54,791 nt of DNA from assembly GCA_001802455.1 (NCBI GenBank), contig MGXZ01000013.1:78071-132861 (forward strand), in the 5' to 3' direction. Shown in pieces: positions 1 through 7,873 of the stretch (positions are counted from its first letter, which is position 1; each line of letters begins with the position of its first letter). The stretch is from Gammaproteobacteria bacterium RIFCSPHIGHO2_12_FULL_39_24 (lineage in GTDB: Bacteria > Pseudomonadota > Gammaproteobacteria > Coxiellales > Coxiellaceae). A model generated the notes under the pieces. That model made no database searches and had not been told where the DNA came from. It saw only the letters and a list, made by a program, of their open reading frames with translations. The position numbers and the translations under genes were made by a program.

Positions 1-174
1 ATATTTTTCATGTTCTCTGCTCGTTCAATTCAGTTGCAGAGGACTGAAAATCCGCGTAATGGCAGTTCAATTCTGCCTCTGGCCATATTTTTCACGTTCT
101 CTGCTCGTTCAATTCAGTTGCAGAGGACTGAAAATCCGCGTAATGGCAGTTCAATTCTGCCTCTGCTCTGGCCA
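1..174 (+). repeat. Tandem duplication containing tRNA-Phe 3' halves
   Basis: Two head-to-tail copies of an about 84-bp unit run from 1 to 84 and from 85 to 173. Each holds the 3' half of a tRNA: an anticodon loop CTGAAAA (44-50 and 128-134, anticodon GAA, phenylalanine), a 5-nt variable loop, a perfect T arm (GGCAG/CTGCC around TTCAATT) and the acceptor 3' strand TCTGGCC plus A. The 5' acceptor and proper D arm are missing, and one anticodon-stem pair is mismatched, so neither copy should be functional. Copy 2 has a 5-nt insertion in its acceptor strand. Duplicated tRNA 3' ends are typical scars of integrase-mediated insertion. From 174 to 321 I see no gene. Confidence 0.7.
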
Positions 175-321
175 TAATCTGTTCGCACAATCCGCACCAG
201 TGAATCAATACCGCGCGCGCATTTTCCGAAACTCTAAAAAAATCAGGGTCTTTACAATCAAGAAAAGTTACCTTACTCACAATAATTCATCGATGATGTT
301 TGTCAATTTATGATCGATCGA

Positions 322-771
322 TCAATCAAGTTCTGGTTGCGACAAAAATTGCGGAACATCCGAACTTTGATGCGCGTTTTTAGCAGCAGAAGTATTGGTA
401 GAACATAAAAACGGGGCTAATAATCCAAATCTGATATTTTCCCTGTCGATGGTGATTATCGCCTCTCTTATTCCTTTCATCCTTTCGACAGGACTCGGAA
501 TCCTAGAAAAAGTAATTGTAGTTTTTCTTAGTTCATTCATTAATTCTATGATTATTACGCATTGTAATTTCATTAACTGTTCATGATCGGAAGCACTAAA
601 ATCTATTGACTGATGTTTTTTAGAAAATAACTCCGCGCTTTCTGAGAAATAACATAGGGCATATGGAAATCGACTATCATCATTGATTTCAATTTTACTT
701 TTACCTGCTAATTCCATTAAATGAAATATAATGATTTGCTGTATTCTCTCGATCTCTAAATGATTTCGCAT
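322..771 (-). CDS. Hypothetical protein, 149 aa
   Basis: The reading frame is open for 149 codons and encodes a soluble, mixed-charge, probably mainly helical protein with no signal peptide or membrane segment. I recognise no family or motif. It stands alone between the tRNA-like repeat and the 3' end of parB. Composition and codon use look like those of real genes in the window, but it may be a poorly conserved accessory or relict gene. Confidence 0.45.
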   Translation of the reverse strand: MRNHLEIERIQQIIIFHLMELAGKSKIEINDDSRFPYALCYFSESAELFSKKHQSIDFSASDHEQLMKLQCVIIIELMNELRKTTITFSRIPSPVERMKGIREAIITIDRENIRFGLLAPFLCSTNTSAAKNAHQSSDVPQFLSQPELD

Positions 772-892
772 ATACTACTCGGGTGTGGCCAATTTTTCTC
801 ACAATTTTGACACTTGTTTGATCAAATGCAACTTTTACAGATGCTTTAAAATAAAATAATGCTCGCTTAAGATTTGGAAATTGTGAAAAACA

Positions 893-1681
893 TCACTCAC
901 TCTCCACCCCCATCTTTTCCAAAATTCCTGCAAGCACATCATAATTTTGATAACGCAATTTTATCCAGCCTGATTTATTGGCATTATTTTCTAAAATCAC
1001 TTCTGCGCCAAAATGATCAGATGTTATTTTTTCTAATCGCCGAATATCCGCATCTTTCTGGCCAGCATTGGGGGGTACGTTTTTTCCCTGCTGCAACACT
1101 TGTTCCAATTGTCGCACAGACCAATTCTCATCAATTGCTTTTAATGCAATCGAATGTTGCAGCGAAATGGGTAACCCTGCCAAAATTTTACCGTGACCTT
1201 CGGATAATTCTTTATCAATTAACCACTGCTGAACACGCACATCCAGTTGCAACAAACGTAGTGAGTTGGTAATTTTTGTCCGCGATTGTCCTAATGCTTT
1301 TGCCAAATCTTCATGCGTGTAACGAAATTCATCAATCAAACGTGCCAGCGCTACTGCTTCTTCAATCGGATTTAAATTTTCGCGTTGAATATTTTCAATC
1401 AACGTGATTGCGGCCGCTTCTTCATCGGAATAATCTCGAATCAAACACGGCACGACAGTCAGTCCCGCCAGCTGCGAAGCGCGCCAACGACGTTCGCCCG
1501 CAACAATCTCATAATGATTTGGTGATATTTCGCGCACAATGATCGGCTCAATCACGCCCTGCAAGCGAATGGAGTCTGCTAACTCTTGCAGTGCAACGTC
1601 ACCAAACACACGGCGCGGTTGATATCGTCCGCGCGACAAACAATCAATTGGTAAATTTTTCAGCACGGTTGTGTTAGACAT
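893..1681 (-). CDS. parB: ParB/Spo0J-family chromosome partition protein
   Basis: ParB proteins bind parS sites, hydrolyse CTP and spread as DNA clamps to organise and segregate replicons. This 262-residue protein has the ordered family motifs: an N-terminal QPRR segment (about 21-24), the GERRWR box of the CTP-binding domain (62-67), ENIQRENLNP (96-105) and a helix-turn-helix region (about 122-145) that would contact parS. The C-terminal dimerisation region is short but present. The usual partner parA is not adjacent; upstream is a 355-bp gap with DnaA-box-like sites, and downstream an unknown protein. Whether it serves the chromosome or an integrated replicon cannot be decided here. I found no consensus parS site in the window. 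Confidence 0.9.
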   Translation of the reverse strand: MSNTTVLKNLPIDCLSRGRYQPRRVFGDVALQELADSIRLQGVIEPIIVREISPNHYEIVAGERRWRASQLAGLTVVPCLIRDYSDEEAAAITLIENIQRENLNPIEEAVALARLIDEFRYTHEDLAKALGQSRTKITNSLRLLQLDVRVQQWLIDKELSEGHGKILAGLPISLQHSIALKAIDENWSVRQLEQVLQQGKNVPPNAGQKDADIRRLEKITSDHFGAEVILENNANKSGWIKLRYQNYDVLAGILEKMGVESE

Positions 1682-1810
1682 ATTGCTCCCTGCGTGATCA
1701 GAATACTTTCATCACTAAGCATGAAAAAGTATAGGGGTATTCACTCGTTAAAAAAAGCACAAAAAAATAAATTTACGCTCGTACGCGCGCTCTAAGCGAA
1801 TGGTGACACA

Positions 1811-1845
1811 CTATGCACAACTTTATCCACAGAGACTGTGGATGA
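1811..1845. other. Cluster of DnaA-box-like 9-mers upstream of parB
   Basis: Three matches to the DnaA box TTATNCACA lie within 35 bp: CTATGCACA (1811-1819, one mismatch), TTATCCACA (1823-1831, perfect) and TCATCCACA on the minus strand (1837-1845, one mismatch). The last two face each other across 5 bp and could also fold into an 8-bp hairpin. An A-rich stretch (about 1751-1776) lies just beside them, between the cluster and parB. This resembles part of a replication origin or a DnaA-controlled promoter. The other usual oriC neighbours (dnaA, dnaN, mnmG, rpmH) are absent from the window. Confidence 0.4.
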
Positions 1846-1880
1846 GAAATAAATTTTCTGGTACATTGGATCGCGCGTGA

Positions 1881-2034
1881 AATAACTCCCGCAACTGACA
1901 TCTCCATCTTGACGCGATCTTGATGTGTTTCTCATTCAGAAATGTTTGAAATACTATAGAGTATTCCTGCATATTTCTTCAATCGAAACCCATCCGTCTC
2001 ACGTCAATCTGAAGCGCCACTTGCGGGAGTTATT
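1881..2034. repeat. Perfect 14-bp inverted repeat flanking the leader of the next gene
   Basis: AATAACTCCCGCAA at 1881-1894 is the exact reverse complement of TTGCGGGAGTTATT at 2021-2034. The right arm contains the GGGAG ribosome-binding site of the gene starting at 2037, so in an RNA carrying both arms the left arm would mask translation. Between the arms is a possible promoter (TTGAAA at 1946-1951, extended -10 TGCATATT at about 1968-1975); a transcript from it would lack the left arm. The structure could be an RNA switch, a DNA-level operator, or the terminal repeats of a 154-bp element. I see no clear target-site duplication. Confidence 0.5.
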
Positions 2035-2036
2035 CC

Positions 2037-3200
2037 ATGCACGATCCATTGCATTTTTTTATTGAGACAGCAAGGAATGTCATTATGTCGCCATCGTATC
2101 ACAATCCAAATGCTCTTGAGGATATTGCAAAAGCCTTGGCAAAAAAACTGTCAATGTTATTTGATCAATTTCAGTTTGACGAACCAAGACTCACTGATCT
2201 CTTGGCAAAGCAGCGGTTGGAAGAAAATGCGCCACATAATCTGAAACAAACACTCGATGAATTAAACACACAATTACACAGTAAAGAGATCACAGCAAAA
2301 CAGTATTGCGAACATACAGATGTTCAACGTGCCTACAAAATGATCATGCCGCAACGCACTTCTTGTTTTCTGATGGCATTGCGATTGTGGTGGCAAGAAC
2401 CGCATGCATTTGGTGTGTGGGAAAAAACAGTGATGACATCGAGCATGATTATCTTCACGATAGGCCTTATTTTAGTGCCTCAAAATCTGGCATTGCTTGC
2501 CGCAAAACAGCCACTTACAAAAACAGGTAATGCGATAGATGACTTTTGTTCACCAGCCGTTCCAGGATTAACGCCAAAAATAGTTGAAATTTGCAGCTCA
2601 CTTTCACCTGGCACGAAAGCTGTTTTTGATTTTACTGCTGAAGCAGACAACTTGCCCATTTGCACTGTTCCAACCAATACTTCTGCGTGCGCTTCAACAC
2701 AACACATAGGTGGTTTTATTCCACTGGATTGGTTCGTTTATGCTGTGTGCGAAATGGGTAGCCACGCCTTTAAAATAGTTGGCCATGTTTTGTCAGGATC
2801 GCCTGCGGATGTGCAAGCACGTCACGGTATTTTTCCCGTCGTAACGTTAGCTCAACCCATCACGCTATTTGTCAATGTAACGATTCAATTAATGCTGACG
2901 GAATTTTTCCCGTTATTTTGCTTGATTGTTAAAGAAGGGGGTCGCGGCACATTCGGCCACACTGATGGATTTCAACGTCCCGCAGAAGATTTTGGATTTG
3001 GTGCGCGCATATTTGGCGCTGTATATGGTTTTATGCTTGCAGCCGCTAGTTTGTTTTTACTCACTTTGCAATTAAAAAAAATGATTGCCAAATGGAATCA
3101 TTCTGGTGATAAACGTAGCGCATACGCGTTATTTAAACAATTCACAAAACTATTAACTGATGAAACTGAAAATACAGCTACTTCTACCCAGACACCTTAA
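2037..3200 (+). CDS. Hypothetical multi-pass membrane protein, 387 aa
   Basis: I recognise no family. An N-terminal soluble, helical region of about 125 residues is followed by a hydrophobic segment (about 130-155), a roughly 100-residue loop with several cysteines (CSPAVPG, ICSSL, PICTVP, SACAS), then hydrophobic stretches at about 230-245, 265-297 and 328-350, and a charged C-terminus. The cysteine-bearing loop between membrane spans may lie in the oxidising periplasm. A GGGAG ribosome-binding site 7 nt before the ATG supports the start, and it lies in one arm of a perfect inverted repeat. The 3' end overlaps the convergent racemase pseudogene by 17 bp. Long poorly conserved membrane proteins like this can be secreted effectors, but nothing here proves it. 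Confidence 0.7.
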   Translation: MHDPLHFFIETARNVIMSPSYHNPNALEDIAKALAKKLSMLFDQFQFDEPRLTDLLAKQRLEENAPHNLKQTLDELNTQLHSKEITAKQYCEHTDVQRAYKMIMPQRTSCFLMALRLWWQEPHAFGVWEKTVMTSSMIIFTIGLILVPQNLALLAAKQPLTKTGNAIDDFCSPAVPGLTPKIVEICSSLSPGTKAVFDFTAEADNLPICTVPTNTSACASTQHIGGFIPLDWFVYAVCEMGSHAFKIVGHVLSGSPADVQARHGIFPVVTLAQPITLFVNVTIQLMLTEFFPLFCLIVKEGGRGTFGHTDGFQRPAEDFGFGARIFGAVYGFMLAAASLFLLTLQLKKMIAKWNHSGDKRSAYALFKQFTKLLTDETENTATSTQTP

Positions 3201-3763
3201 GTTTTTTCGCAAAGAAACCATCTTCCATTGTGAATCGCGTAGCCAGTAATAAAACTTTTTTGTGACCATGTTGTATGGCAAATTTCGTGGTTAGATCAGC
3301 TGCGTGAAAGAAGGGAATTTGTAATTGCATTTTCTCAGCGATTAAATCATAGGCTTTATGCAGTGTGTTGTTACAGAGGATCAAACAATCTGGCTTGCAT
3401 TGCAAAAAATTTTCAATCTCATATTGCAGTAAATCAGGAATTTTATCCCAACCGTTTTGGTAATGGGTTTTGATTTCATGATAATCGATACTTTTGAGCA
3501 ATAGCTTTGCCGAATGAAATCCACCTAAGCGCTCATTCACCAATTGATTGAGTAAGCGATAATATTCAATAGACCTCTTGCATAACCTCGATTAATGGAC
3601 AATCTCTTCGAAAAAATTTTCTCAAAATGCTCATGTACTAACGTGTACACTCCGCTTTTTCGAAAATTTTTTCTGTGACCTCGTCACATTACTCAAGGTT
3701 ATGCAAGAGGTCTAATAGTCGAAGGCCAGCTTGTGCCGCCCCGATAAGTCCGATGCATTTCAT
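3184..3763 (-). pseudogene. Aspartate/glutamate racemase family pseudogene, interrupted by a MITE
   Basis: The remnant starts at ATG 3763 with MKCIGLIG, the usual start of aspartate racemases of the RacX/YgeA type. A frameshift follows: one frame over, the sequence reads GGTSWPSTIEYY, the conserved second motif. A 143-bp MITE is inserted exactly within the STIEYY coding sequence. The frame resumes as LLNQLVNERLGG and continues through the catalytic-cysteine region LILCNNTLHKA to LLATRFTMEDGFF, where it stops at 3184. About the last third of the usual roughly 230 residues is missing. Frameshift, insertion and truncation make it a clear pseudogene; the longest open piece (3184-3543) is only the middle of the protein. 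Confidence 0.85.
3571..3713. mobile_element. 143-bp MITE, copy 1 (AAT target duplication)
   Basis: The element begins AGACCTCTTGCATAACCT and ends with its near-perfect inverse AGGTTATGCAAGAGGTCT. It is flanked by the direct repeat AAT (3568-3570 and 3714-3716), and removing it with one AAT restores the racemase reading frame around the site. It has no coding capacity. A second complete copy of identical length lies at 21010-21152 and a truncated one at 12079. A 3-bp ANT duplication suggests mobilisation by an IS5-family transposase (inference); the IS at 9816 has different ends. Confidence 0.9.
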
Positions 3764-3793
3764 TTTGTTCCAACCATTATTTCATCACGATGA

Positions 3794-4387
3794 TCAAATG
3801 TTATTTGGGCAGACTTTATTGATATTTTTCAAATTTTCAGATGTTACTTTAAAATCAAGCGATACGGGTTTTGTATTCCAATTAATCGTAAAAACAAAAA
3901 CCATGTTGTAATTATTATTACTCCAAGTTGGAGAGATTAAGTTTGCATTAAACTGTTTAAATAAAATATTCGCCAACTTAATAATATTTTTATGTTCCCA
4001 CGCAACAATAATTGTTGAGCGATGATATTTATCTTCAAGCAATGTTTTTGCCAAGTCTTCTGGACGATCATAACCGATTTGCGTACTAACTGGCATACCA
4101 AAAGAAATAGCCGTGGGTTCAATAGTGGCCAGTGCTCTCACGTAACTAAAACCGGCATTTAATATCGAAGGATTAGGCGCAAAAATATAATTCGGTTTTT
4201 GAAAATGGCTATGGAAATAATTTGGTAGTATCAAAGAACGGTTCAATCCTGCACAGGATAATTGCCCAAGATCAGTTATCGGTTTTTCACCATGCCGAAT
4301 CACAATAATTTTTTCAATATTGTTTGTGGCAGCAACACTAGTTGATGCAAGAAATAAAATAACGACCACAGAAATTATTTTTTTAAT
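3794..4387 (-). CDS. Secreted histidine-phosphatase superfamily protein
   Basis: The protein carries the phosphohistidine motif RHGEKP (RHG at about 31-33) and a second conserved histidine in AWEH (about 132), as in branch-1 histidine phosphatases, with an arginine in SYVRAL. The substrate cannot be told. I place the start at an ATT codon at 4387: GGAGG lies 5 nt upstream, and the product then begins with a textbook signal peptide, MKKIISVVVILFLASTSVAA, so it should be exported. No ATG, GTG or TTG occurs there; the first ATG of this frame (4429) lies inside the upstream gene and would add 14 residues ahead of the signal peptide. It probably forms an operon with the secreted gene ending at 4405. 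Confidence 0.75.
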   Translation of the reverse strand: MKKIISVVVILFLASTSVAATNNIEKIIVIRHGEKPITDLGQLSCAGLNRSLILPNYFHSHFQKPNYIFAPNPSILNAGFSYVRALATIEPTAISFGMPVSTQIGYDRPEDLAKTLLEDKYHRSTIIVAWEHKNIIKLANILFKQFNANLISPTWSNNNYNMVFVFTINWNTKPVSLDFKVTSENLKNINKVCPNNI

Positions 4388-4404
4388 AGCTACCTCCAAT
4401 ATGA

Positions 4405-4875
4405 TTATGACATAACAGTCAATGTGCAATTCGCGTACCCTTCTGGCGTGTCATTGTCACACCCATTGGTGATGCTGTCCACAAACATGTTTCCAAGCCC
4501 ATCAAAAATATCTTCAGAAACGGAATGATTTTTACGGCTGCCATTTTCAGCAAAAATCACATAATTGTCACGCTCATTTCCAATTTGTGCAGCTTGCATA
4601 CTCGCGAAGCTTTCCAAATCATCGCCTTTGTTAAGGCTGTCCAATGTATTTTCATAATGTTCCTGTGGATTAATCAGCATGGGCACATTGATTGATACTG
4701 CTTTTTCCCACGTGCCATCTGCAAAAACAATGGTTAATGCAATTGGATAAGTTGTTTGATTGATGATGGAAAAATGAATATGCTGGTATCGCAAATCATT
4801 TTTTTCTGTACTGGCAAACAAGTGTGATGTCATCAAAAATAATAAAACTGTAACGTACCCTATTTTCTGTTTCAT
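4405..4875 (-). CDS. Hypothetical secreted protein, 156 aa
   Basis: A Sec signal peptide is evident (MKQKIGYVTVLLFLMTSHLFA, cleavage expected before STEK). The mature part is about 135 residues, acidic and predicted mostly beta, with Asn/Thr-rich segments and two cysteines near the C-terminus (NGCDNDTPEGYANC) that could form a disulfide. I recognise no family. It is the first gene of a probable two-gene unit with the secreted histidine phosphatase, whose ribosome-binding site lies just past this stop codon. Confidence 0.65.
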   Translation of the reverse strand: MKQKIGYVTVLLFLMTSHLFASTEKNDLRYQHIHFSIINQTTYPIALTIVFADGTWEKAVSINVPMLINPQEHYENTLDSLNKGDDLESFASMQAAQIGNERDNYVIFAENGSRKNHSVSEDIFDGLGNMFVDSITNGCDNDTPEGYANCTLTVMS

Positions 4876-5004
4876 TTTGCTCTCACTGATATTTTAAAAA
4901 TAGCGCCAAACAAAAAAATAATAGTAAACTCTTTTTATTGTTACGCAATACCGTAATAAAAAACGGCAAAATAGCAAAAATCGCAAAACTATCGTATATA
5001 CCCA

Positions 5005-5170
5005 TTACACTTCAAAATGCGAATAATGATCCCAATTAAAATATTCTGTATGTTGAAATTCGTGGGCAATGGCTTTAGCGAGATGTGTTTTGCCCACTTG
5101 ACGTGGTCCCACGAGAAAAACCATTTTTCTGTAAATCATGCAGGATTTTTTGTTTCTGCACCCTATCCAT
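5005..5170 (-). pseudogene. N-terminal remnant of a DUF4143-type AAA ATPase
   Basis: Reading from ATG 5170 the sequence gives MDRVQKQKILHDLQK, then after a one-base frameshift KMVFLVGPRQVGKTHLAKA and about 25 more residues to a stop at 5005. The Walker A motif GPRQVGKT and the preceding helix are typical of the ATPases with a C-terminal DUF4143 domain, of which an intact relative lies at 10864. Everything after the first beta-alpha unit is gone. The rest of the 4876-5370 interval shows only AT-rich sequence and the presumed promoters of the flanking genes. Confidence 0.75.
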
Positions 5171-5370
5171 TGACTAAACCTCAGCTCATTGCATAAAAGT
5201 CGTGACTTTTATTGGTTATAGTTCATAAAAGTCGGAATTGCAAATCACGCAATTAGCCAAGATCGCATATGATAAAGAAAATTAAGAGGCGTTAGCCCTT
5301 TGTTAATGATTTCATAATATTGGTTTGTTAACATTTCGATCAATCTGATTAATTATGTGAGGTGTGTTCA

Positions 5371-6371
5371 ATGAGATTTACATCTATACCCATTTTCACA
5401 CAAAATTCTATACCACCCAGTAATTTTTGTTACACACTGGAGACTGTGGAACAACAGCAGGGGAAGTTGTTGATATTGCGCCTTGGGTTTATTTATCCAA
5501 ATCCAATTGCTGAACGAAAGTGCGCGACAGTAACTGTCACTGTTCTTTTTGATAAACAAAATGCTGATGTCACTTTGCGTAACAAGTGGTCAAGCAACAC
5601 TAAAGAGAGCCCCTACTGTAATAACGTATCCATTTCCGTTTCTGCTAACTTTCAGCGTGATCCAAACACCAATTGTTATCGGAAAACTCCGGAAAAGGCT
5701 CTAACTATATGGTATTCGCGTTTGAGGTGTTTTCGTAAAGAAGAATCCGCTGTCATGAACAACTGGTTTTCGTGTGTGTTACAGCGTATTTCGGATGACC
5801 CAGATTTCTTGATGCGTATCAAACTGGCAAGCAATCCAGTACCAATTTCCACTGAAACTAGTTTACAGAGACACGTAGTGGCAAGACCGCTGCCCCCCCA
5901 ACCACTGCAGTTTCAGAACCACTCACTGGAGGGACAGAAGAGGAATTGCTATTTAGCATTGCCGTGGGAATTGACAGAAATAAAAAAACTATTGTTCGCG
6001 GTACGTTTGAATTACCTCATCCATGTTCTAATGACACAATAATATACACAACAATTTACCAAAAAAAGGAGCGTAATCAAGACGGTTTTTCAGGCATCAG
6101 CGTGGCATGTGATGGGGATTTAACGCCAGATGAAATAGAGGCGGCGCAGCTTTTTACTTGTAGATTATTTAGGAAAAAATTAGACGATCCTCAAATTGTA
6201 AATAAGATAAAGGCAGAGACTCGGAAGCAAACATTATTCACAGCCAGCAAAGTAGCCACTACAACGAGCGCTAACGTGTTGTTTCCCAGAAAAATGCCAC
6301 ATTGGGCTGACATGACAGATTCAGATTCAGATAAGCTTTGTGGTGGTACACCCCCCATATCCAAAAGGTGA
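5371..6371 (+). pseudogene. Two-domain hypothetical protein split by a frameshift at a C7 tract
   Basis: Two overlapping frames belong to one gene. Frame 1 starts at ATG 5371, with AGG 8 nt upstream, and would stop at 6042. A different frame carries on from the run of seven C at 5893-5899 to 6371. With eight C the reading would pass smoothly from VVARPL through PPPTTAVSEPLTGG into ELLFSIAVGIDRNKK, giving about 334 residues. The two halves look like divergent copies of one domain: each has an ISV strand and ends in a similar helix (FSCVLQRISDDPDFLMRIK and FTCRLFRKKLDDPQIVNKIK). I recognise no family. It is either a decayed gene, a phase-variable gene or an assembly indel. Confidence 0.6.
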
Positions 6372-6393
6372 TCACGAAAAATAATGACAAATT

Positions 6394-6996
6394 TTATTGA
6401 TGCAGCAGTTCTAACGCTCTCTCAATCATCACCCGACGACTTTTATTTTTTATTTTTTTAAGCCAAGGTGAAAAATATGAGAAGTGAAAATGTGTTGGAA
6501 TATCTAATTCTGTTAATCGCGTAAAAATATGTGATTTCGTGGGCGCTAAATATAATGTATCGAATAACGCTTTTTCTGCCGTTGCCATCAATATACCTTC
6601 TTTGCCAATCACCTCATAGCCCGTAAATAAAAATCCATTAATACTGTGCAACGATATTTTTCCTAAAGGTGTTTCAAATAATTTTGTTTTGCCATTCGTG
6701 ATGGCAAAAACGGTGCTGGGAATTTGATCGATCAATCCACGATAATACAAAGCAGAGTATAATGAAACATAGGCTTTCATCGGAAAAGACAATATATTTG
6801 GCAGCAATAAAGGATCAACAGAATCGCTATACGCCCAACGCGCGCGCGCAATTGACACAACAGTTTTATGTTTTGCTAAGCGAGATAAAATAGCAGATGC
6901 ATAAGCATGACTCACATCCAACACCATGGCTGCTTCTTTCGTCACAAAAGTCGGCGATAATATTTTTAATTTTTGATAAGCCTCTAACAAATTCAT
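6394..6996 (-). CDS. AbiEi-family antitoxin/transcriptional regulator
   Basis: The N-terminal winged helix (about residues 1-55: VTKEAAMVLDVSHAYASAILSRLAKH, given here as a region), followed by a domain with LYSALYYRGLIDQ, FAITNGK and ATAEKALFDTLYL, matches the AbiEi antitoxins of type IV toxin-antitoxin systems, which repress their promoter and counter the nucleotidyltransferase AbiEii. I start at ATG 6996, which overlaps the stop of the upstream toxin gene as ATGA; a start 16 codons earlier would lie inside the toxin gene. Length of 200 aa is normal. Antitoxin second in the operon is the reverse of the classic abiEi-abiEii order. Confidence 0.8.
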   Translation of the reverse strand: MNLLEAYQKLKILSPTFVTKEAAMVLDVSHAYASAILSRLAKHKTVVSIARARWAYSDSVDPLLLPNILSFPMKAYVSLYSALYYRGLIDQIPSTVFAITNGKTKLFETPLGKISLHSINGFLFTGYEVIGKEGILMATAEKALFDTLYLAPTKSHIFTRLTELDIPTHFHFSYFSPWLKKIKNKSRRVMIERALELLHQ

Positions 6997-7742
6997 GATG
7001 TATTTTCCAAATAATTTTTTACTGTGGTTACCATCTCTTGCCAATAATTTTTATGATTAAATAATTTTTGCCTATCCGATTCCAAAAAATTCACCACTTG
7101 AGATTGATAATCGCTGAAATGAATCGATTGTAATGCGAGCAGTGCTGCATTTTCTGTATTTTTTGTAATGGAAAGTTGTTTCGGTGATGCGATATGGAGC
7201 AAATGATACAAATCAAAAATATCACGCGCTTGGGTTTGCGAACGATGCGCTAGCGCTGCAATTTTCTGCGAGATAGCTTCATGAATACCATAATGAGACA
7301 AACGCAACGGCGCCAAATGATACTGCTGACAAATTTTTACAGTGACATTACCGAGCTCACCAGAATATTTTTCAGCACGCCTTGAGAATTCAATTTTAGT
7401 GTGAAGTGGCATCACAAAATCACCGTGCAATTGGATTTTCCATCGCTGCGTGGTTTGCGTTTGTTTTGGAGAGGAAAAAGTAATGCGATGAATGGCATAC
7501 TCTTGCAGTAATTTTAAAAAAGCAGGTGATTGAAATATTTTATTAACCTTGTTTTCCAAGGTATGTTTTTGCATGATCGCAACATCGATGTCCAAATCCT
7601 CGGAATAACGCACACTATCAAAAAAGAAACGTAAGTTACAGCCGCCTTTGATGGCATACCTATTCGCAACAGTTTGACCACTCAATTGCTGCAGAAACAG
7701 CAAATGAAAGACCTCTACTTGCATTTTGGGTGTGATTTTCAT
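6993..7742 (-). CDS. AbiEii/AbiGii-family nucleotidyltransferase toxin
   Basis: The fold is a DNA-polymerase-beta-like nucleotidyltransferase. Residues 31-54 carry the active-site signature: IKGG (31-34), then RYSEDLDIDV (45-54) with the paired metal-binding aspartates. A later motif with conserved lysine and RDIFDLYHL (about 165-190) is also typical. AbiEii toxins block growth, some by modifying tRNA acceptor ends, and can give abortive phage defence. At 249 aa it is at the short end for the family but complete in motifs. The gene is first in a two-gene operon and is translationally coupled (ATGA) to the AbiEi antitoxin. Confidence 0.85.
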   Translation of the reverse strand: MKITPKMQVEVFHLLFLQQLSGQTVANRYAIKGGCNLRFFFDSVRYSEDLDIDVAIMQKHTLENKVNKIFQSPAFLKLLQEYAIHRITFSSPKQTQTTQRWKIQLHGDFVMPLHTKIEFSRRAEKYSGELGNVTVKICQQYHLAPLRLSHYGIHEAISQKIAALAHRSQTQARDIFDLYHLLHIASPKQLSITKNTENAALLALQSIHFSDYQSQVVNFLESDRQKLFNHKNYWQEMVTTVKNYLENTS

Positions 7743-7873
7743 AATTCTATTAGTCTACTATATTGTTGTTTACTAGAATTATAGAATAACGCGGGCTAAA
7801 TAGCCAATAGGAATGCCGTGCCACGAATGCTGTGCGCGGGGGGTCAGCAGTTCCCGCTTTCATAAAACAGTGC

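Noticed and set aside
59-313. 84-aa frame and an antisense 62-aa frame in the left repeat region
   Set aside because: Both are generated by the duplicated tRNA-Phe 3' halves; such frames arise whenever tRNA sequence is translated.
4230-4265. GGTTCAATCC resembling a tRNA T loop
   Set aside because: It lies within the phosphatase coding sequence and no other tRNA arm can be folded around it.
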